A DNA stretch of 6,953 bases from Gammaproteobacteria bacterium. GTDB lineage: Bacteria > Pseudomonadota > Gammaproteobacteria > J044. Of the stretch, positions 1 to 5,907 are shown piece after piece (the stretch's first letter is position 1; each line of letters starts with the position of its first letter). The notes beneath the pieces were generated by a model. It did no database searches and was not told where the DNA came from. It was given only the letters and a program-made list of their open reading frames with translations. The stretch is from positions 1 through 6,953 of the forward strand of contig JALWNJ010000094.1 of NCBI GenBank assembly GCA_026995955.1, given 5' to 3'. The translations under genes were made by a program, and so were the position numbers.

Positions 1-1854
1 CGTGTCACTGCCGGCAGCAACAGCATCCGCAAGGGCTGGCTGCCCATGTTGCGCGCCGGGGCAGCTGCCCGCCAGATGCTGATTCGGGCTGCGGCCATGC
101 GCTGGGAGCTGCCAGTCGAACAGCTGAAAACACAAGCCGGGCAGGTGCACGCCCCCGATGGACGACGGCTGGACTATGCGGCACTGGCGCGCGAGGCCAG
201 TCGATTGCCCGTTCCGGCTCAGCCGCCCCTTCCCCCCTACGACCGCGATTACCGCATCGTCGGCCACCGGCTGCCGCCGATCGCCGACCGCGAACGCGTC
301 ACCGGCGCCCGAACCCATGCTGGGGACCTCGACCTGCCCGGGATGCTGCATGCCACTGTCCTGCACCCGCCCGTGGCCGGTGCCCGCCCCCGCGCCATCG
401 ACGATCGCGCGGCGCGCAAGGTCCCCGGCTTCCACTCCGTGTTCGCCATCGAGGAAGGCGTCGCCGTGGTGGCCGGGCATACCTGGGCAGCATTTCGGGC
501 CGCAGAGCGGCTGCACATCGAATGGTCGGACACGGGTACGGCAGACATGGACGAGGATGCCATTTTCCGGGCACTCGAGCAGGCGAGCCGGCGGGAGGGC
601 GTGGTCTTCGTCGACCCCGGTACCGAGCTGGAAACGAATGGCCTGCGACAGGTGTCGGCACGCTTCCTGCTCCCTTTCCAGGCCCATGCCCCCCTGGAGA
701 CGGCCTGCTGCACGGTGTCCATCGCCAACGGACGCTGCCGGATCTGGGCCCCGACCCAGGCTGCCACGGATGCCCGCGAGGTTGCGGCCCGGCACTTCCT
801 GGGACGCTTCGACAGGCTGCTGGGCAAGCTGCGGGGGCGTCTGGAGGAACACTTCGATCCGTTGCAGGCCATCGAGCTGGAAGTCATGCCCATGGGCGGG
901 GCATTTGGCCGCCGACTGCAGAACGACCATGTTTCCGAGGCGGTACAGATCGCGTTGCACACCGGCAGGCCGATCCGGCTGGTATGGCGGCGGGAAGAGG
1001 AATTCCGTGCCGACCGCCTGCGCCCGGCAGCCCTTCAGGTCTTGCAGGGCTGGATCGACGAGGAGGGCCGGCTGGCTGGACTGGATCACAAGGTGGTGTC
1101 GCCCTCGATCAACGAGTCGATCTGGCCCGGCTCCAAGCCGGACGGAAGGGACAGCACTGCCGTCCAGGGCGCGCGCGAGCTGCCCTACGACCTGCCCTGG
1201 CATCGGCTGCGTTATGTCATGACCCCCACGCCGCTGCGACTGGGGTTCTGGCGCTCGGTGGGCCATTCCATCACCTGCTGGGGAATCGAACGGCTGATGG
1301 ATCGCCTGGCCCGTGCTGCCGGCAGGGAACCCCTGACCTGGCGCATGGAACAGCTGACGCAGGGCACGCCCCTGTGGCACTGTGCCCGGGCGCTGTCCCG
1401 CCAGCCCGTACCGCCGGCCAGCGTGGCGCTGGGGCACGCCCTGATGCAGGGCTACGACAGTGCCATAGCCACCCGTGTCGCACTGGGGCGCAATGACACC
1501 TCCTGGCACATTCTGGCCATCGACCAGGTCGTAGACTGTGGCCAGGTCATCGATCCGGCACTGGTACGGCGCCAGATCCAGGGCGCCACGATCTTCGGCC
1601 TCACCGCAGCCATGAAGTCGCGTATCCATGTCACTGCGGGGGCCGTTTCGGAGGACAATTTCGACCGCTTTCCCCTGCTCCGCCTGCCGGAGGTGCCACC
1701 CATCCGCGTCACACTGCTGCCCTCGAACCGGGCACCTGGTGGCATTGGCGAACTGGGCACGCCGAGCATCGGTCCCGCCCTGGCAAACGCCCTCGAGGCC
1801 CTCGGGCTGGACGCGGACCGCGAGTTGCAAATCCCGACCCTGAAAGACCGCTGA
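1..1854 (+). CDS. Molybdopterin-binding oxidoreductase subunit, xanthine dehydrogenase / isoquinoline 1-oxidoreductase beta (IorB-like) family, 5' partial
   Basis: This is the large catalytic subunit of a molybdenum hydroxylase, which holds the molybdopterin cofactor and oxidises a substrate, usually an aldehyde or N-heterocycle. The substrate here is unknown. The frame is open to base 1, and the first residues (VTAGSNSIRKGWLPMLRAGAAARQML) match an internal family segment, so the gene begins upstream; 617 residues are visible. Family landmarks in order are the VTGARTHAGDLDLPGMLHATVLHPP block (about residues 100-122), HAPLE near 230, the cofactor-loop motif GGAFGRR (residues 299-305), WRSVGHS near 418, VDCGQVIDP near 513, and the C-terminal PGGIGELGTPSIGPALANA. 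Glu584 in that last block matches the family's conserved catalytic glutamate. A partner [2Fe-2S] subunit (IorA-like) would be expected but is not in the window. Family assignment is firm; the exact enzyme name is not. The methionine at base 46 is internal, not the start. Confidence 0.93.
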   Translation, partial: RVTAGSNSIRKGWLPMLRAGAAARQMLIRAAAMRWELPVEQLKTQAGQVHAPDGRRLDYAALAREASRLPVPAQPPLPPYDRDYRIVGHRLPPIADRERVTGARTHAGDLDLPGMLHATVLHPPVAGARPRAIDDRAARKVPGFHSVFAIEEGVAVVAGHTWAAFRAAERLHIEWSDTGTADMDEDAIFRALEQASRREGVVFVDPGTELETNGLRQVSARFLLPFQAHAPLETACCTVSIANGRCRIWAPTQAATDAREVAARHFLGRFDRLLGKLRGRLEEHFDPLQAIELEVMPMGGAFGRRLQNDHVSEAVQIALHTGRPIRLVWRREEEFRADRLRPAALQVLQGWIDEEGRLAGLDHKVVSPSINESIWPGSKPDGRDSTAVQGARELPYDLPWHRLRYVMTPTPLRLGFWRSVGHSITCWGIERLMDRLARAAGREPLTWRMEQLTQGTPLWHCARALSRQPVPPASVALGHALMQGYDSAIATRVALGRNDTSWHILAIDQVVDCGQVIDPALVRRQIQGATIFGLTAAMKSRIHVTAGAVSEDNFDRFPLLRLPEVPPIRVTLLPSNRAPGGIGELGTPSIGPALANALEALGLDADRELQIPTLKDR

Positions 1855-1859
1855 GGGTC
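1836..1859. other. Small inverted repeat spanning both convergent stop codons
   Basis: GACCCT (1836-1841) and AGGGTC (1854-1859) are perfect 6-base inverted repeats around a 12-base loop. The repeat covers the stop of the + strand gene and part of the stop of the - strand deacetylase. It could form a weak bidirectional hairpin where the two transcripts meet. There is no T-tract on either side, so it is not a convincing intrinsic terminator and may be chance. Confidence 0.25.
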
Positions 1860-2460
1860 ATCCGTCCGGCAGGGCGAATTCCACACCGGCATCGCGCCAA
1901 ACGGGAACCAGGCGGCGAATGGTATCGGCTGTCTGGGCGTAATCGTCATGAAACAGGAGAATGGGGCGTGGCGGCAACCGGGCCGGTGCCAGCGAGGCCA
2001 CGACCTCATCCACGCTTCGCTCCGAATCCTCGCTGTCGCAATTCCACATCATCAGCCGGAAGCGGTTCCGGCGCAGGCGCGGGAAAAGACGGGGCACCAG
2101 CCCCCCATAGGGCGGACGGTACCAGAAGGGGCCGCGCTGGCCCTGCGCCTCCAGCAGCGCTCGCCCGCGGGCAAGATCGGCTTCCAGGGCTGCGCCGGAC
2201 AGCTCGCGGGGATGCACATGGCGCTGCCCATGCCATCCCAGCCGGTGCCCCCGCCTCACCGTTTCTGCCAGCACCTCGGGACGCCGCTCGGCCTCCACCC
2301 CCTGGACAAAGAAAAGTGCCCTGACCTGCACTTCGTCGAGCGCATCGAGCAGGACCAGGGTATTTTCGTGTGGGCCGTCATCGAAGGTCAGCCATAGCGG
2401 CCCGCTGCTGTCATAGTGCAGCCAGGGATTGAGAACCCGCTTGGCCAGCCGGCGCAGCAT
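1858..2460 (-). CDS. Polysaccharide deacetylase, NodB-homology domain (CE4 type), short cytoplasmic form
   Basis: Predicted metal-dependent carbohydrate esterase that removes N- or O-acetyl groups from a glycan or glycolipid intermediate. The 200-residue protein is little more than one NodB domain, and all the usual motifs are visible: TFDDGP (25-30, catalytic and metal Asp27/Asp28), WHGQRH (76-81, metal-binding His77 and His81), YRPPYG (114-119), MMWNCDSED (137-145) and ILLFHDD (167-173, His171). No signal peptide or membrane segment is seen, so it probably acts in the cytoplasm, as NodB does, rather than on exported polymer. The start is the ATG that overlaps the preceding glycosyltransferase stop by one base (TGATG); a GAGG lies about 10 bases upstream of it. 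It is the last gene of the leftward operon, and its stop is 3 bases from the stop of the convergent oxidoreductase gene. Deacetylase family is confident; the substrate is unknown. Confidence 0.9.
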   Translation of the reverse strand: MLRRLAKRVLNPWLHYDSSGPLWLTFDDGPHENTLVLLDALDEVQVRALFFVQGVEAERRPEVLAETVRRGHRLGWHGQRHVHPRELSGAALEADLARGRALLEAQGQRGPFWYRPPYGGLVPRLFPRLRRNRFRLMMWNCDSEDSERSVDEVVASLAPARLPPRPILLFHDDYAQTADTIRRLVPVWRDAGVEFALPDG

Positions 2461-3650
2461 CAGGCACGGGCCTCGTGGATGCGCTGCAGGATCTGCCGCG
2501 CCGTCTCCGGCCAGGTGTAGCGGCTGAACACCTTGTCTCGGCCGGCCTCGCCGATACGCCTGCGCAATGGGGCATCGTGAGCAAGCGCACGCATGCGATC
2601 CTGCAATGCCGTCTCGTCGAGACGGTCGAACAGCAGGGCATCGCGCCCATCCTCCAGCACATCGAGGATCGGCGGCAGGCGCGGAGCGATCACCGGCTTG
2701 CCGAGTGCCATGAACTCGAACAGCACCACGGGGGAGCCAAAATCGTTGGAATGGGAGAACACGGCCACATCGAGCAGCTGGGTGTAACGACGCACCTCGC
2801 TGCGCGGCACGGCACCGGTAAACACGACGGCATCCTCGAGCCCGAGGTCGGCGACCTGTGCCTCCAGGCGGGGGCGAACTGCCCCGTCTCCGACCAGCAG
2901 GGCCGCTACCGGAAGACCCTCGTCACGCAGCACACCGATGGCGCGAATCAGGATGTCGAGCCGGTCCCACTCGTCGAACCAGCCGACGAAACCGAACACC
3001 AGCCTGTCCTCGAGCCCCAGATCGCGGGCCAGCGTCGGATCACGGGGGGGCAGTTCACGATACTGCTGCGGATCGATGGCATTCGGTGTCACGGTGATGC
3101 GCTCAGGATCGATGCCCTTGTCCACCATCATGTCGCGCAGATAGCTGGAGACCGTGAAGATGTGGCTTGCCCTGCTGAGATAGTAGTGTTCGAATCGGTC
3201 GCACAACCGTTTCATCACCTGCGGCCGTGCCCGGTCCGGTATCCCGCTTACCTCGTTGGCCTCGACGATGAGCGGAACCCCCCGGCGCCGACACAACCAG
3301 GCGCTTGCCACCATGAAGAAGGCATAGCGCTCGTAGACGCCATCCACCGGCCCTTTCTTCATTGCCTCCTGCAGGCGACGCCAGGCCGCCAGGTTGTAGC
3401 CGATCTCGAGAAACTCGAACAGCAGGTTCGGCAGATGACGGCTGATCCACTTGAACAGGCGCCGGATGCCGCTCAGCTCGACGCCGGACTTGTCCACCGG
3501 TGCATTGCCGGCCTCGCCCAGCGGATCCACGCCTGGCGGCGAGAGGAGCAGAACCTCGCAGCCGTGCCCCTCCAGCGCACGCACGATGCTGACGATGTGC
3601 ACCCCCTCGGCACCCCGCCCCTGGGTACGATGGTGATAGAGGATCCTCAT
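2460..3650 (-). CDS. Glycosyltransferase, GT-B fold, family 4 type
   Basis: Predicted cytoplasmic glycosyltransferase moving a sugar from a nucleotide donor to a growing glycan. The 396-residue protein has a two-domain GT-B layout. The N-terminal domain opens with MRILYHHRTQGRGAEGVHI, a beta strand and glycine loop typical of GT4 enzymes. The C-terminal donor-binding domain has FVGWFDEWDRLDILIRA (about 222-238), LLVGDG (253-257), VVFTGAVP (276-283) and SPVVLFEFMALGKPVIAP (about 306-323, Glu312 being the conserved glutamate). The first acidic residue of the classical EX7E motif is not at its usual spacing, as in other GT4 proteins with an SP-x-LFE-x-MA version. The chosen ATG at 3650 forms an ATGA overlap with the upstream stop and begins exactly at the first beta strand. 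The in-frame upstream start at 3716 would add 22 unlikely residues inside the neighbour. Donor and acceptor sugars are not predictable. Confidence 0.9.
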   Translation of the reverse strand: MRILYHHRTQGRGAEGVHIVSIVRALEGHGCEVLLLSPPGVDPLGEAGNAPVDKSGVELSGIRRLFKWISRHLPNLLFEFLEIGYNLAAWRRLQEAMKKGPVDGVYERYAFFMVASAWLCRRRGVPLIVEANEVSGIPDRARPQVMKRLCDRFEHYYLSRASHIFTVSSYLRDMMVDKGIDPERITVTPNAIDPQQYRELPPRDPTLARDLGLEDRLVFGFVGWFDEWDRLDILIRAIGVLRDEGLPVAALLVGDGAVRPRLEAQVADLGLEDAVVFTGAVPRSEVRRYTQLLDVAVFSHSNDFGSPVVLFEFMALGKPVIAPRLPPILDVLEDGRDALLFDRLDETALQDRMRALAHDAPLRRRIGEAGRDKVFSRYTWPETARQILQRIHEARA

Positions 3651-4765
3651 GAATACACTCGCCTCTCGGGCTCTCGACCTTCGATCAGGGACAGTATGGC
3701 CTGATACATTTCCCACGCCGTCTCGTAGCGCAGGTCAATGCCATGTCGCGCGCAGTACTCCTCCAGGGAAGTGTACAGGCGATCCAGCACGCCCTGGTCG
3801 AAAAATGCTTCCAGGTTCTTCTCCTGCAGCCCATGGGTATACAGCTTGACAAAAACATGTTCCGGCGCGCCGATCACATGGACACCGGCATCTACCCACA
3901 GGGCGACACGCGTTTCGTCCGGGGGGGCATCTGCCGATATCTCGCCGCCGTCCACGCGCGGCATGATGCCCGCCTTCCGGTTACGCAGATTGAGCCCCAG
4001 CGGACCCTGGATCATCAGCAATTCGTCCGATGACCCCGACGCTCCGACGCGTGCATCCCGGCCATGCTCGTGCGACCTGGGGCGGCCATCCTCTCGGGTC
4101 CAGTAGATGGAATTGATCCGCCGTGTCTGGGTATCGCTGGGCGCGGACGGCAGTGTCATGTCATACACACAGCCCGATTGCAGCAGGGCATCGATCTCAT
4201 CGTCCACCCCGCACCAGCGTCCATCCGGTCGCGAGTTGTCCAGCGCCCAGTTTCCGTGAATGAAGCCATACACCGGACGGCCATCACGCTGCCGCAGGAG
4301 GCCATGCCGCCGGTGCAGCAAACGGGCGAAATTCGCGAGCGTATCACGCGTATGGTCATGAGTATCGTTGTCGTGGTGCAGATGGATCTCGACATCGCCA
4401 AACCCCCGGCGGCAGTGTTCGGCAAGACGATCCAGGATCTCCTCGTCGTATTCCTCGACCGGGTAGAAATAGCTGTGCACGGGATGCCGCCCGCGGCCAT
4501 CGCGATGCTTCGGGGCCAGCTGTTCGTAACCCTCGATCCAGCGCCGTACGCGCTCATGCGCATGCGCCTTGGCCACCTGTTGATAATAGGGCTCCCAATG
4601 GTCGGCAAGGACCACATGCAGCACCCGGGGGCGGGCGAAAGGACCGAACAGCTGCCGGCGCAGCCAGGGCAGGAACCAGATGTGAATGTTTCGGCGACGC
4701 AGCAACAGCCAGAACACCGCGGCATCCAGCGCCAGCACGGACAGAATCGCCAACAGCCAGTTCAT
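3647..4765 (-). CDS. Membrane-anchored protein of unrecognised family with His/Asp-rich motif, glycan operon member
   Basis: I do not recognise a named family. The 372-residue product starts with one hydrophobic helix (about residues 3-22) followed by RRR, which by the positive-inside rule places the rest in the cytoplasm. The soluble part has a strand followed by VVLADHWEP (51-59), then HSYFYPVEEYDEEILDRL (97-114), a striking VEIHLHHDNDTHDHT segment (125-139), YGFIHGNWALDN (166-177) and VYDMTLPSAPSDTQ. This strand-motif order (Asp early, clustered His in the middle, then aromatic and Asp strands) loosely resembles the polysaccharide-deacetylase/(beta/alpha) barrel superfamily, so a metal-dependent hydrolase or deacetylase is possible; that is inference only. 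The start at 4765 makes an ATGA overlap with the preceding GT2 stop and has an AAGG 7 bases upstream. The longer in-frame start at 4954 would bury 63 residues inside the GT2 gene and is unlikely. Its position between two glycosyltransferases ties it to glycan assembly. Confidence 0.85.
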   Translation of the reverse strand: MNWLLAILSVLALDAAVFWLLLRRRNIHIWFLPWLRRQLFGPFARPRVLHVVLADHWEPYYQQVAKAHAHERVRRWIEGYEQLAPKHRDGRGRHPVHSYFYPVEEYDEEILDRLAEHCRRGFGDVEIHLHHDNDTHDHTRDTLANFARLLHRRHGLLRQRDGRPVYGFIHGNWALDNSRPDGRWCGVDDEIDALLQSGCVYDMTLPSAPSDTQTRRINSIYWTREDGRPRSHEHGRDARVGASGSSDELLMIQGPLGLNLRNRKAGIMPRVDGGEISADAPPDETRVALWVDAGVHVIGAPEHVFVKLYTHGLQEKNLEAFFDQGVLDRLYTSLEEYCARHGIDLRYETAWEMYQAILSLIEGREPERRVYS

Positions 4766-5907
4766 CGTTCGGCCTTGCTCCAGGTGACCTGCTGGCTGGC
4801 ATCGAGATAGCGCTTTAGCCCGAGCAGCATGGCCAGGTTCATCAGGCAGAAGTACATCACCACATAAACCAGACGACCGGGGTGGCGGCCACGCTGCATC
4901 CAGCCATAGGCTCCGACCCCATAGAACCCGATCTGGGCGCCCAGCAGAAGCCACGCCCAGGTCTGAGGCAGCCCCATCACCGTGCCGGCTGCCACCAGGA
5001 GCAGAGCGATCGGCATCAGCCAGCGTAACACCTTGTGGGACAGGAACATCCAGGCAAAGCGGCCATCCACCCCGAGGATGGCCGCCCCATACTGGCGCAG
5101 GGACTGAAATCCACCACTGGCCATGCGGATCTTGACCTTCAGGTCGTCCTCGAGCCTGATCGACGCTTCTTCCCGGCAGCGGGCACGGGGTTCATAGATC
5201 ACACGGTATCCCTGTTTCAGGATCTCCAGGGTGATGGCCGTATCATCGTTGATGATGTATTCGGGCACCGGGCGATAGAGTGCTGTCCAGATGGCAAGGA
5301 TCTCACCGTCCGCGGTATTGATGCTGAAGTAGGCTCCCTCGCATTCCTTGATACGGCTCTCGTAGCGCCAGTACAGCCCGTCGCCCAGAGAGGCTTCGCG
5401 ATCCAGATTCTCGTAGACATCCTTGCGGCCGGTGACGCCGCCAACGCCGCGGTCCGCGCACAACCGATCCACCAGAATCTGCACAGCCTCCGGCTCGAAG
5501 AAATTGTTTGCATCCGAGAATACGACCAATGGCTCTTCGATCGACCGCATGGCACGATTGAGTGCCGCGATCTTTCCTCGCCGCTCGGCGCGATGGAGCC
5601 CCACGACGCCACGATCTGCAAACGAAGCCACGATGTCGGCGGTTCGATCGTCCGAACCGTCCGATACGACATAAACCCTGAGCGGCTTCCCGTCACAGCG
5701 CAGCGCAAGGGCATTTTCAAGCTTTTCGGCTATGACGGCTTCCTCGTTGTATGCGGCAATGAGGAAGGCTACCCGGTCAGGCCGCTGTGCAACAGCCCCT
5801 TGCGCCGGAGCCGGATGTTTCCTTGCCAGCCAGCAGACCACAAGGGGATAGAGCGCAAGGTTGTAGATCACCCAGATCAGGCCCGTTGCAACCAGTACCT
5901 CAGCCAT
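4762..5907 (-). CDS. Membrane glycosyltransferase, family 2 (BcsA/HAS/NodC-like architecture)
   Basis: Predicted inner-membrane GT2 that polymerises or adds sugars from a nucleotide-sugar donor on the cytoplasmic side. The 381-residue protein has an N-terminal membrane helix (about 4-28), a GT-A catalytic domain and a C-terminal hydrophobic region (about 287-365) with three or more membrane spans. Catalytic-domain motifs are FLIAAYNEE (48-56), VVSDGSDDRT (80-89, donor-binding Asp83), RRGKIAALNRAM (109-120), VVFSDANN (128-135, the DxD-equivalent) and IINDDTAITLEI (218-229, likely catalytic-base acid). Where processive synthases carry Q/RxxRW, this protein reads KIRMASGGFQSL (259-270). The start at 5907 has a strong GGAAGGGG ribosome site and overlaps the upstream kinase gene by 8 bases; the upstream in-frame start at 5940 would put a charged leader before the membrane helix. 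The family is clear; product and processivity are not. Confidence 0.93.
   Translation of the reverse strand: MAEVLVATGLIWVIYNLALYPLVVCWLARKHPAPAQGAVAQRPDRVAFLIAAYNEEAVIAEKLENALALRCDGKPLRVYVVSDGSDDRTADIVASFADRGVVGLHRAERRGKIAALNRAMRSIEEPLVVFSDANNFFEPEAVQILVDRLCADRGVGGVTGRKDVYENLDREASLGDGLYWRYESRIKECEGAYFSINTADGEILAIWTALYRPVPEYIINDDTAITLEILKQGYRVIYEPRARCREEASIRLEDDLKVKIRMASGGFQSLRQYGAAILGVDGRFAWMFLSHKVLRWLMPIALLLVAAGTVMGLPQTWAWLLLGAQIGFYGVGAYGWMQRGRHPGRLVYVVMYFCLMNLAMLLGLKRYLDASQQVTWSKAER

Noticed and set aside
158..1496. Long + strand frames at 158-1222 and 522-1496 inside the oxidoreductase gene
   Set aside because: Translations are Arg/Pro/Ser- or Gly/Pro-rich without domain signals, while the frame running from base 1 to 1854 carries the family motifs.
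2475..3704. 409-codon open frame on the + strand opposite the GT4 gene
   Set aside because: It is antisense to a gene with clear glycosyltransferase motifs, its product is rich in His, Gln and Pro with no recognisable domain, and long antisense frames are common in GC-rich coding DNA.
3651..3716. Upstream start at 3716 for the GT4 gene
   Set aside because: The added 22 residues are charged and unlike a GT4 N-terminus, whereas the ATG at 3650 starts at the first beta strand and forms an ATGA overlap.
4766..4954. Upstream start at 4954 for the unknown membrane-anchored protein
   Set aside because: It would place 63 residues within the GT2 coding region ahead of a natural N-terminal anchor; the start at 4765 has an ATGA overlap and an AAGG at good spacing.
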